Positions 11,401 through 22,358 of a stretch of DNA of 64,000 nt are shown here, piece by piece. The stretch is from Zygnema cylindricum (taxonomy: Eukaryota > Streptophyta > Zygnematophyceae > Zygnematales > Zygnemataceae). Both the position numbers and the translations under genes were made by a program. The notes under the pieces were generated by a model, which saw nothing but the letters and a program-made list of their open reading frames with translations, was not told the DNA's origin and searched no databases. Location of the stretch: the NCBI GenBank assembly GCA_037447655.1, contig JBBHKE010002748.1:203812-267811 (forward strand). The letters are read 5' to 3'. How positions within the stretch are numbered: the stretch's first letter is position 1; each line of letters starts with the position of its first letter.

Positions 11401-14400
11401 CCATTCTTGTTAGCGCTAACAATTTGTGTAATTAAGGTTACAATTCTTGTTATCGCTAACAATTTTTGTAATTTAGGTAACAATTCTTGTTATTGCTGTT
11501 ATCGCCAGCTGTTTGTGTAGTTAAGGTTACAATTCTTGTTATCCCTAACTAATTGTGTAATTTAGGTTACATTTCTTGTTAACACTAACAGTTTGTGTAA
11601 TTTAGGTAACAATTCTTATTATCGCTAACAATTTGTGTAATTTACCTAACAATTCTTGTTATCGCTAACAGTTTTTAGGATACAATTCTTGTTATCGCTA
11701 ACAATTTGTGTAATTTAGGTTACAATTCTTGTTATCGCTAACAATTTGTGTAATTTAGGTAACAATTTTTGTTATCGCTAACAATTTTTGTAATTAAGGT
11801 AACAATTCTTGTTATCTCTAACAGTATGTGTAAGATAGGTAACCATTCTTGTTAGCGCTAACAATTTGTGTAATTAAGGTTACAATTCTTGTTATCGCTA
11901 ACAATTTTTGTAATTTATGTAACAATTCTTGTTATCACTAACAGTTTATGTAGTTTAGGTAACATTTCTTGTTATCGCTAACGAATTGTGTAATTTAGGT
12001 AACAAGTTTTGTTATCGCTAACAGTTTGTGTAAGTTAGATAACATTTCCTGTTAGCGTTACAGTTTGTGTAAGTTAGGTAACAAATCTTGTTAGTGCTAA
12101 CAAATTATGTAAGTTGGGTAACAAACCCTGTTAGTGCTAATAATTTGTGTAATTTAGGTTAAAATTCTTGTTATCGCTAACAGTTTGTGTAATTTAGGTA
12201 ACAATTCTTTTTATTGCTAACTGTTTGTGTAATTTAGGTAACAATTTTTGTTATCGCTAACTGGTTGTGTAATTTAGCTAACAATTCTTGTTATCGCTAA
12301 CACTTTGTAAAATATAAATAACAATTTTTGTTATCTCTAACAGTTTGTGTAATTTAGGTAACAATTCTTGTTATTACTAACAGTTTGTGTAATTTAGGTA
12401 ACAAATCTTGTTATCGCTAACAACTTGTGTAATTTATAAATCCATTCCTGTTATCACTAACAATTTGTGTAATTTAGGTTACAATTTTTTTTATCGCTAA
12501 AAAATTGTGTAATTTAGGTTACAATTTTTGTTATCGCTAACAGTTTTTGTAATTTAGGTAAAAATTCTTGTTATCGCTTACTGTTTGTGTAATTTAGGCA
12601 ACAATTCTTGTTATCGCTAACAATTTGTGTAATTAAGGTTAAAATTTTTGTTATCGCTAACAGTTTGTGTAAGTTAGGTAACCATTCGTGTTAACGCTAA
12701 CAGTTTGTGTAAGTTAGATAACAATTCATGTTATCGCTAACTGTTTGTTTAATTTAGGTATTAATTGTTGTTATCGCTAACAGTTTGTGAAATTTAGGAA
12801 ACAATTCTTGTTATCGCTAATAGTTTATGTACTTTAGGTTACAATTCTTGTTTTCGCTAACTGTTTCTGTTATTTAGGAAACAGTTCCTGTTATGGCTAA
12901 AAGTTTGTGTAATTTAGGTAAGAATTCCTGTTATCGCTAACACTTTGTGTAATCCTAGTAACAATTCGTGTTATCCCTAACTGTTTGTGTAATTTAGGTA
13001 ACAATTTTTGTTATCGCTAACTGTTTGTGTAAATTAGGTCACAATTCTTGTTATCGCTAACTATTTGTGTATTTAGGTTACAATTCTTGTTATCACTAAT
13101 AGTTTGTGTAATTTAGGTAACAATTTTTGTTATAGCTAACAGTTTGTGTAATCCTGGTAACAATTCTTGTTATCGCTAACAATTTGTGTAATTTAGGTTA
13201 CAATTCATGTTATCGCTAACATTTGTGTAATTTAGGTTACAATTCATGTTATCGCTTAAAGTTTATGTAAGTTAGGTTACCATTCTTGTTATCGCTAACA
13301 GTTTGTGTAATTAAGGTTACAATTATAGTTATCGCTAATATTTTGTGTAATTTAGGTTACAATTTTTGTTATCGCTAACTGCTTGTGTAATTCAGGTAAC
13401 AATTTTTGTTATCGCTAACAGTTTGTGTAATTTAGGTAAAAATTATAGTTATCGCTAAAAATTTGTGTAATTTAGGTAACAATTCTTGTTATCGCTAACA
13501 GTTTGTGTAATTTAGGAAACAATTCTTGTTATCGCTAACATTTTTTAGGTAACAATTCTTGTTATCGCTAAAAAATTTTAGGTAATAATTCTTGTTATCG
13601 CTTACAGTTTTTAGGTCACAATTCTTGTTATCGCTAACAATTTGTGTAAGTTAGATAACAATTCTTGTTATCGCTAACTGTTTGATTAATTTAGGTAACA
13701 ATTGCTGTTATCGCCAGCTGTTTGTGTAGTTAAGGTTACAATTCTTGTTATCCCTAACTAATTGTGTAATTTAGGTTACATTTCTTGTTAACGCTAACAG
13801 TTTGTGTAATTTAAGTCACAATTCTTATTATCCCTAACAATTTGTGTAATTTACCTAACAATTCTTGTTATCGCTAACAGTTTTTAGGATACAATTCTTG
13901 TTATCCTTAACAATTTGTGTAATTTAGGTTACAATTCTTGTTATCGCTAACAATTTGTGTAATTTAGGTAACAATTTTTGTTATCGCTAACAATTTTTGT
14001 AATTAAGGTAACAATTCTTGTTATCGCTAACAGTTTGTGTAAGTTAGGTAACCATTCTTGTTAGCGCTAACAATTTGTGTAATTAAGGTTACAATTCTTG
14101 TTATCGCTAACAATTTTTGTAATTTAGGTAACAATTCTTGTTATCACTAATAGTTTGTGTAGTTTAGGTAACAATTCTTGTTATCGCTAACGAATTGTGT
14201 AATTTAGGTTACAAGTTTTGTTATCATAACAGTTTGTGTAAGTTAGATAACAATTCCTGTTAGCGTTACAGTTTGTGTAAGTTAGGTAACAAATCTTGTT
14301 AGTGCTAACAATTTATGTAAGTTAGGTAACAAACCCTGTTAGTGCTAACAATTTGTGTAATTTAGGTTAAAATTCTTGTTATCGCTAACAGTTTGTGTAA

Positions 14401-15802
14401 TTTAGGTAACAATTCTTTTTATTGCTAACTGTTTGTGTAATTTAGGTAACAATTCTTGTTATCGCTAACTGGTTGTGTAATTTAGCTAACAATTCTTGTT
14501 ATTGCTAACACTTTGTGTAATTTAGGTAACAAATCTTGTTATCGCTAACAGCTTGTGTAATTTATAAACCCATTCTTGTTATCGCTAACAATTTGTGTAA
14601 TTTAGGTTACAATTCTTGTTATCGCTAAAAAATTGTGTAATTTAGGTTACAATTTTTGTTATCGCTAAAAGTTTTTGTAATTTAGGTAAAAATTCTTGTT
14701 ATCGCTAACTGTTTGTGTAATTTAGGTAACAATTCTTGTTATCGCTAACAATTTGTGTAATTAAGGTTAAAATTTTTGTTATCGCTAACAGTTTGTGTAA
14801 GTTAGGTAACCATTCGTGTTAACGCTAACAGTTTGTGTAAGTTAGATAACAATTCATGTTATCGCTAACTGTTTGTTTCATTTAGGTAACACTTTCTGTT
14901 ATCGCTAACAGTTTGTGTAATTTAGGTAACATATATTGCTATCTCTAACTGTTTGTGTAATTTAGGAAACAATTCTTGTTATCGCTAATAGTTTGTGTAC
15001 TTTAGGTTACAATTCTTGTTTTCGCTAACTGTTTGTGTTATTTAGGAAACAGTTCCTGTTATCACTAAAAGTTTTTGTAATTTAGTTAAAAATTCTTGTT
15101 ATCGCTAACACTTTGTGTAATCTGGTAACAATTCTTGTTATCGCTAACTGTTTATGTAATTTAGATAACAATTTTTGTTATCGCTAACTGTTTATGTAAA
15201 TTAGGTCAAATTTTTTGTTATCGCTAACTATTTGTGTATTTAGGTTACAATTCTTGTTATCACTAATAGTTTGTGTAATTTAGGTAACAATTTTTGTTAT
15301 AGCTAACAATTTGTGTAATCCTGGTAACAATTCTTGTTATCGCTAACAATTTGTGTAAGTTAGACAACAATTCTTGTTAGCACTAACTGTTTCTGTAATT
15401 TAGGTAACAATTCTTGATATCGCTAACTGTTTGTGTAATTTAGGTAACAATTCCTTTTATCGCTAAATGTTTCTATAATTTAGGTAACAATTCTTGTTAT
15501 CGCTAACAGATTGTGTAATTTAGATAACAATTCCTGCCATCGCTAACATTTTGTGTAATTTAGGTATCAATTCTTGTTTTTCGCTAACAGATTGTGTAAG
15601 TTAGATAATAATTCTTGTTATCGCTAATTTTTTGTGTAATTTAGATAACAAATATTTGTTATCGCTAACAATCTGTGTAATTTAGGTTACAATTTTTGTT
15701 ATCGCTAACTGTTTGTGTAATTTAGGTTACAATTTTTGTTATCGCTAACAGTTTGTGTAATTTAGGTAACAATTATTGTTATCCCTAACAATTTGTGTAA
15801 GC
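8489..15802. repeat. 40-bp satellite array, left block (about 183 units)
   Basis: The unit contains TGTGTAATTTAGGTAACAAT followed by TCTTGTTATCGCTAACAGTT, and repeats head to tail with a strict 40-bp period. Each unit carries two overlapping inverted repeats (TAACA, 5 nt, TGTTA, 4 nt, TAACA). A second monomer type has three linked changes: AAGTTAG for AATTTAG, AACCATT for AACAATT, and TTAGCGC for TTATCGC. This creates the perfect palindrome TGTTAGCGCTAACA. Larger blocks repeat as well: markers at about 11501-13700 recur 2.2 kb later. There is no coding sequence. The array continues at 26704 after the A1 insertion. Its base composition is strongly AT-rich. Confidence 0.95.
15798..15802. other. 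5-bp target site duplication (TAAGC) left of A1
   Basis: TAAGC immediately precedes the TGTTGAAGG end of A1 and is repeated at 26704-26708 immediately after the other end, TTTTCAATA. Both copies read in phase with the satellite on each side. Confidence 0.9.
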
Positions 15803-16167
15803 TGTTGAAGGTCATGGGCATTAAGACTCGGCTGCGATCCACTCCCACTAGGAGTCACACTTGCACCATTAGGTGGAGCACTAGGGCTAATAGGAGAACT
15901 TGCAACAGGAGCTGAGCCATTATCAAACATGTTAACGGAAGCAAACCCAAAGAGAAATGCCTAAAAGACTAGATCTATAGTGTAAGATATGTTACTTCCA
16001 ATGAAAGAGGTCTTTCAACCAAACAAACATGTACTACAAGCAAATTAGAGACAAAAGAGCATAAAACACCTTAAACTGCACTCAGTGCTCTCATTTCCTT
16101 AACTCTTGTGTAGAATGTACATTCTGTATTGAATTGATCAATCCTAATTGAACTAAATACTCAAAAG
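15803..16167 (-). repeat. A1 3' LTR, distal part (gag-leader end)
   Basis: This part matches 26002-26366 of the 5' LTR and still encodes the gag start and leader peptide on the minus strand. It is separated from the rest of the LTR (21999-22336) by B1. AAAAG at 16163-16167 and 21994-21998 is the B1 target duplication. Confidence 0.9.
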
Positions 16168-16976
16168 TGTTATTGTACAACCACCGGTGTAGGTGGAGGA
16201 GCAGCAGTAGTAGTAGAAGTAGACATGATACACTCTCAGAAGCTATCAAGAATCCTACCAAACAGCTGTTCTAAAGTGCTCACCAATTCTTATACAAGCA
16301 TCCAAACCTCACAAAACTCTATTAGAATATAAAGTAGCATAAACAGTGACAACTCCCAAAGTTTCACCATAATTGACCAAAGAACACTCAAGATATAATA
16401 CTCAAAAGTTTCCCAAAAACCGTCTGAAATTTACTACTTGGAAGTCTGGATACATAATATGTTCTGAGTCCTAAGTCTTATACTTGTGTTGAACTGGCAA
16501 TGCCATTGTACTTGGGAGGTACGTCAAACCACCAAGCTACCACTAATCTGTCAAGCTACCACTAAGCTATCACTAAGCTACCACTGAGCTATCACTAAGC
16601 TACCACTTAGTTACCCAACTAAGTTACCACTGAGTTACCCACTAAGTTTACTAGAATCGTATCTATCGCAGTTGCTCTATGTGTACAGAATCACATTAAG
16701 AATATCAGACGCTGCATTGACCGTACGGACCATATCAAATATAATCGTGGTTGCGTTGTCCTGTGTGTGTTGCAGCTTCGCTGCTGCGCTGCTCTGCTGC
16801 TGAGCTGCTGCGCTGCTCTGCAGCTGCGCTGCTGCGCTGCTTTGTTGTATAGCAGCTGCTCTGCTGTATAGCAGCTGCGCTGCTCTTCCGTATAGCAGCT
16901 GCTCTGCTGTATAGCAGCTGTATAGTTACTGCGCTGTTGCGCTGCTCTGAGACTGAAAGCTTTCCAAAAGACAACA
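16168..16976 (-). repeat. B1 3' LTR
   Basis: The 809-base LTR has the same modules as the 5' LTR. Its GCTGC/TATAGCAGC tract (about 16769-16950) is longer, which explains most of the 49-base difference. Open frames across the tract (for example on the minus strand, 16691-17134) are repeat artefacts rich in Ala, Ser and Gln. Confidence 0.9.
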
Positions 16977-17134
16977 CTCCCGTAAAGCTTTAGACTCAGT
17001 ATACCTGCGCTGCTGTGGTGATAAAATAGCGCAGTATCGCAGCATAGCAATATAGCAATTAGCAAGTCACTCACTCCCACTACCTCTCTGGTGGACTTAT
17101 AGTAGCGTGGCAGTATAGCAGTGCAGCAATTCAC

Positions 17135-20100
17135 CTATTCACTTAATCTCACTGCGTCCCTACAATACTTTAGTTTAGGAGCAGGAAGAGCTTTAGTGAG
17201 CATATCAGCTATCATTTTTGCATCTGGTAAATAACATAATTTAATCACTCTAGATAACACTTTTACTCTTACAAAGTGTAATCGTATATCCATGTGCTTG
17301 CTTTTGAAGTGATGACTCGGGTTAGAAGCAATGTCAATGGCAACCTGATTATCATACCAGATCACTTGTGGACCAACTTGCATGTATCCTAGTTCTTCTA
17401 ATATAGATTTTACCCATAAGAGTTCTTAGAGGGTCAAGCTTGCTGCTATATATTCCGACTCCATTGTCGACTGTGCTGTCACCTTTTGAAGTTTGCTGCT
17501 CCAACAGCAAGTAGCGTTCCCAACTTGTAGAACGAATCCCGTGGTGGATTTCCGGCTTGGCATATCGCCATAGCTTGCATCACTCCACATTTGCAGTTTT
17601 ACTTCTCCTCCGCCTAGTGTGAGTTTAAGGTCTTTGGTTCCGGCCAAATATCTTAAGACTCTCCTTGCTGCATCAAAGTCAGATTTTCTCGGATTCTCTA
17701 GACTCCTGCTCAGTACCCCGACTGCTGCAGCAATGTCAGGACGGGTACAATTCATGAAATATATTAAGCTTCCCACTATTTGTCTGTAAGGTATTTGTGT
17801 CATAGAATCATTCTCCCCTGATTCTAAATACTCACTAACAATGAGACCTGGTTCTGTCTCTTCTCCCTCTATCTTTTGCCGAAACTCCATTGGAGTTAGA
17901 CATCCTTTTGCCCCCCGCATTCCCTACTCATCTAACATGTTTCCAATAGCCTCCTTTTGAGTCAATTTTATTACTTTCTTACTTTTGTCCCTCTCTACCT
18001 GGATACCCAAAATATATTTTGCCTCGTCGAGGTCTTTCATCTCGAACCGTGAGTTTAGAGCAGTTTTGATTTTGTTAATTTCAGCCATTGATTTGCTAAT
18101 TAATAATAAATCATCTACATACACTGCTATATACACTATCCCATTTTCACCTTTCAGAACGTAGACAGAGTGATCAGAACTTATCCTGTGAAATCCTAGG
18201 CTAGTCAAGAATTCATCAAGCTTCAGATTCCACTGTCTGGGGGCCTGTTTTAGGCCGTACAGAGATTTTAGCAACTTGCATACTAAGTGCTCTTTTCTTG
18301 GTTCTGCATACTTTTCAGGCTGCTGCATGTAAATGGTCTCTTCTAGTTCTCCATGCAAAAAGGTTGTCTTTACATCCATTTGATGTATTTCCATATCTTC
18401 TATAGCAGCTAGGGACAGCAAAATCCTAACTGTCGGAAATCTTACAACTGGAGAAAATGTTTCTTCAAAATCGATTCCTTCCTTTTGATTATACCCTTTT
18501 GCCACAAGTCTGGCCTTATAACGTTCAATGGTGTTATCGAGATTTAACTTCACCTTGAATACCCATTTGCTGTCGATTGCTTTTCGATCCGGAGGAAGGT
18601 CCACAAGCTCCCATGTTTGAGCCTCCATGATGGACTTCATTTCGTCGTTTGCTGCCTCGATCTAGTGATTCCGTTCTGGTGATGAGAAGGCCTCCTGAAT
18701 GGTCAAAGGCTCCCCTGAGGTTGCCGAGTAGGCAAAGTGAGAACTTGCTTGCAGGCGACTGCTGGATCTTCTTCCCCCTGGAAATTCCGAGGCTGAGATC
18801 GTCGGATGCCGCGCATTGCGCAGATTGTGCTGGTTGCGATCGGTGTGTATTGACCGTTGTTGGTCCAGTTGCAACCGAACTTGTTGAGGAACTTGGAGAG
18901 AGGCGGACTCCGGAGTCACCACCGGAGAATGATGCATCTGCGGGACAATTTCTTGCATCCAATCTAAAATGACATATTCCTGTACCTTTTGTTGCTTTTG
19001 CTTGTTTGTCATTTTAAATAAATCTACGGAGTCAAGCTCATCCTTTACAATAATATTCCGTGCTACAATTATTTTGTGCCTCTCAAACACAAAGACTCAA
19101 TAACCTTTTGAGTGATCGTCATATCCTAACAAAATACCCGGGAGTCCCTTTGGTTCCATTTTCCATCTATTTGTGGACGTATCCAATATAAAGCATTGAC
19201 TACCAAAGACTTTAAAATGGCTAACATCTGGTTTGATACCTGTCCAAATCTCGTGAGGAGTAGTGTCTACCAATCTGGATCCTATCCTATTTTTAATATA
19301 AACTGCACAATTTAGAGCCTCAGCCCAGAATTTCGGATCCACATTCTTATCTGCGAGCGTCGACCTAGAGCTCTCTGTGAGAGTTCTATTTAGTCTTTCA
19401 GACACCCCATTTCGTTCCAGTGAATATGGATCAGTTAATAGATGACTGATACCTTCTTCGAGTAAAAAGGTTTCAAATTCTTTCGATGTATATTCACCAC
19501 CATTGTCCGATCTGAGCTGCAAAATAGGTAAATTATGAAGTTTTTCAGCCCATGCTTTATAGTGTTTGAAGTGACCAAACACTTCACTCTTCTCCTTCAT
19601 GAAGTAAACTTTTGTAAACCTGGAGAAATCATCCGTGAAGGTGACCATGTATTTCATCCCCCCGGCAGATGGAACCTTCGCAGGACCAAAAACATCCGAA
19701 TGAATTTGTTGCAGCAGTTTCGTTGACCGATGCTCAGACTCCTTAGGAAATGGTAATCGGTGGATTTTGCCTAAAGCGCAACCATCACAGGTTTTGACCG
19801 GCTCATCTGTGAGTGATACACCCTCTATTTTTCTAGCAAGGACCATTTTCCTCAGACTATCATAGTTTACATGGCCTAATCTTTTATGCCACAACTCATT
19901 TGAGTGCAAAACACCAGAGTACAAAAGATCATTTTCCTTTGTATTAGCCATATCCATGCGATACATCTTGCTACTATCTCTAGTACCTGTAACTGCAACC
20001 TTGCCATTTTTGCTAACAACCTGCCGACCGTTTTTCAAACTAACCTCAAAGCCTTTACTCTCTACCAACGACGTAGAAAACATATTTTTCTTAAAGTCAG

Positions 20101-21292
20101 GCACAAATAAGACATTGTGAAGAGTTCTTTCAATTGCTTTTCCTTCTACATCAACTAGCAAGGACACATCACCCATTGCACGAGTTTGGACACTCATTCC
20201 ACAAGCATAATAAATATTTTTCTCCGGCGTTGCTTGCAGATTTTTGAAGATGGCCTTGTTCCAGCACATGTGGGCCGACGCTCCCGTATCCATTATCCAG
20301 CCGGGGTCCTTTGCGCCTTCCATTGCTGTCGCCATAGCGAATAGATCCGTGTCGTCCTCCTCAGAAAATGTCAGAGTCTCGTCCTGAAGTGATGAAGAAG
20401 CTGAAAACATTGCATTTCCACGAGGTGTAGGCCTCGTGAAGTTTTTGTAAAACTGACTTTGTTGCCATCCTGGCCTGTATAAACCTGTATCGTTAGCTTG
20501 TTTAAGTTTAGGACAGAATTTGTATCCATGACCTCTCTCACTACAATAAAAACATGCATTGTTTGATTGTCTATTTCCACCCAGATTAAACTGTCTAAAT
20601 TGGGTAAACTGATTACGTTGCTGATTAAATTGTCCTTTCTTCCCAAATTCTGAATTAAAAGCCTCTACTTGCTCAACATTGAGAATGTTAGATGTAGCTT
20701 CCTCCTCTAGTAAAATATTGATGGCTAACTGTAAAGTCCAGCTAGCTTTATCTTTCTGTTTGAGCATGTCAGATGCTCCTTTCATACTACGAGGGAGACC
20801 CCGCATGAGCAATGCTGCCTGTTGAAACTGAGGAAACACCCCACCGGCACAAGCATGTGCATCTACAAGAATACGAAATTTGTTAGAATATTCAGCCATT
20901 GTACCGCCAGTGTACTTATAGTCCCAAATTTTTCCAGCCAATAGAAGCTCTTCCTGAACATTAGCCTTTTCATAATCACTTTTAATGGATTTCCAGATAT
21001 CAATTGCCTTTTTCATTTTTATCCGAGACATAGCTAAGTCCTCAGATATACAAAATTTCAAAATAGACCGAGCCTGCGTATTTTTCTTAGACCATGACGG
21101 ATCAGATTCATCCAGCGAACCATCCAGTACATCCAAAAGATTGACATTTTCAAAATGTGTCTCCACCATATCCGCCCAGTAAACATACTTATCCCCGGAA
21201 AAGATAGGAATTCTTGATGACAGGCCCATAACTTGTTGTTCTACAACCACCGGTGCAGGTGGAGGAGCAGCAGTAGTAGTAGAAGTACACAT
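17135..21292 (-). pseudogene. B1 gag-pol polyprotein, one frame with four in-frame stops
   Basis: A single frame of 1386 codons runs from the ATG at 21292 (inside the 5' LTR) to the stop at 17135. Residues 1-19 are encoded by the LTR, and QQVMGL lies over the PBS. The zinc knuckle is C247, C250, H255, C260. Protease has DTGA at 335-338. The integrase HHCC is H469, H474, C502, C505, and its acidic triad is D533, D596, E632 with exact D35E spacing. RT has YVDD in its usual place, and RNase H ends MIADMLTKALPAPKLKYC. Stops lie at 19097-19099 (TGA, Arg expected), 18662-18664 (TAG, Trp expected), 17924-17926 (TAG, aromatic expected) and 17426-17428 (TAA, Lys expected). No frameshift was found. The product would be the capsid, protease, integrase and RT/RNase H of a Copia particle. 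Confidence 0.93.
21219..21233 (-). other. B1 primer-binding site
   Basis: The minus strand reads AGTTATGGGCCTGTC, 11 of 15 matches. The core TTATGGGCC is kept. It follows the LTR end ACAACA directly. Confidence 0.65.
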
Positions 21293-21993
21293 GATACACT
21301 CTCAAAAGCTATCAAGAATCCTACCAAACAGCTGTTCTTAAGTGCTCACCAATTCTTATTCAAGCATCTAAACCTCACAAAACTTTATCAGAATATAGAG
21401 TAGCATAAACACTAATAACTCCCAAAGTTTCAGCACAATTTACCCAACAACACTCAAGATATAATACTCAGAAGATTCCCAAAAACTGTTTGCAGTTTTA
21501 CTACTTGGAAGTCTGGATACATAATATGTTCTGAGTCCTAAGTCTTATACTTGTGTTGAATTGGCAATGCCAGTGTACTTGGGAGGTACGTCAAACCACC
21601 AAGCTACCACTAATCTGTCAAGCTACACTAAGCTATCACTAAGCTATCACTAAGCTACCACTGAGCTATCAGTAAGCTACCACTGAGTAACCCACTAAGT
21701 TACCACTGAGTTACCCACTAAGTTTACTAGAATCGTATCTATCGCAGTTGCTCTATCTGTACAGAATCACATTAAGAATATCAAACGATGCATTGACCGT
21801 ACGGACCATATCAAATATAATCGTGGTTGCGTTTTTCTGTGTGTGTTGCAGCTTCGCTGTTGCGCTGCTCTGCTGCTGCGTTGCTGCGCTGCTCTTCTGT
21901 ATAGCAGCTGCTCTGCTGTATAACAACTTCTCTGCTGTATAGTTGCTGCGCTGTTGCGCTGCTCTGAGACTGAAAGCTTTCCAAAAGACAACA
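21234..21993 (-). repeat. B1 5' LTR
   Basis: The 760-base LTR includes the gag ATG (21292) and its Thr/Ala/Pro leader. It has a U3 tract of short CTAAGCTACCA repeats (about 21597-21725) and a GCTGC-rich simple tract (about 21850-21965) that ends beside ACAACA. Confidence 0.9.
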
Positions 21994-21998
21994 AAAAG

Positions 21999-22336
21999 AT
22001 CTAGAAAACATCTAAAAAGATCTAGAAAACATCTAAAATATCTAAAAAACATCAAAAACGTATGTAGAGGGTTCACCTAAATATCTATAGACAAAAATCT
22101 AAGTACTTGGACCAAAATTGTTAAGTAACATTATCTAGACCCTAAAAATCCGGAAGATATGTTTTGCGTCTACATTCATAGGCGGCCGTACACACTAATA
22201 AACTCAAAGATAACTATTCAAGAAGATATTAGAAAATCCACACTAATTATAGCTAATATTGAATAGTTGGTGGTCCAAAAATATTCCAAGTCCTAGAATC
22301 AAATTCTTAAGGCTTACTAAAGCTTACTTTTCAATA
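21999..22336 (-). repeat. A1 3' LTR, proximal part (U3 start)
   Basis: This part matches the PPT-proximal end of the A1 5' LTR and contains the AGATCTAGAAAACATC short repeats. It ends TTTTCAATA directly next to the polypurine tract complement CTCCCCTTAAGCTT at 22337-22350. Confidence 0.9.
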
Positions 22337-22358
22337 CTCCCCTTAAGCTTTAGAAGAC

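Larger units (their letters stand above)
16168..21993 (-). mobile_element. B1: near-complete Copia retrotransposon nested in the A1 3' LTR
   Basis: B1 is 5.8 kb long on the minus strand. Its LTRs, 21234-21993 (5') and 16168-16976 (3'), begin TGTTGTCTTTTGG and end ACAACA on the coding strand. The 5-bp target duplication AAAAG (16163-16167 and 21994-21998) restores an intact A-type LTR when B1 is removed. The PPT complement is CTCCCGTAAAGCTTTAG at 16977-16993. The PBS at 21219-21233 matches the tRNA-Met anticodon arm in 11 of 15 bases. The LTRs differ in length by 49 bases, mostly in a GCTGC/TATAGCAGC-rich tract, and also by scattered substitutions. Coding capacity is one frame with four stops. 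Confidence 0.95.

Noticed and set aside
8489-15802. Regular 40-bp repeat resembling a CRISPR array
   Set aside because: Units abut with no unique spacers, the whole 40 bases repeat, and the context is eukaryotic retrotransposon DNA.
16691-17134. Ala/Ser/Gln-rich frames across the B1 3' LTR, with similar ones in the 5' LTR
   Set aside because: They translate the GCTGC/TATAGCAGC simple tract and cross the LTR boundary. They are not genes.
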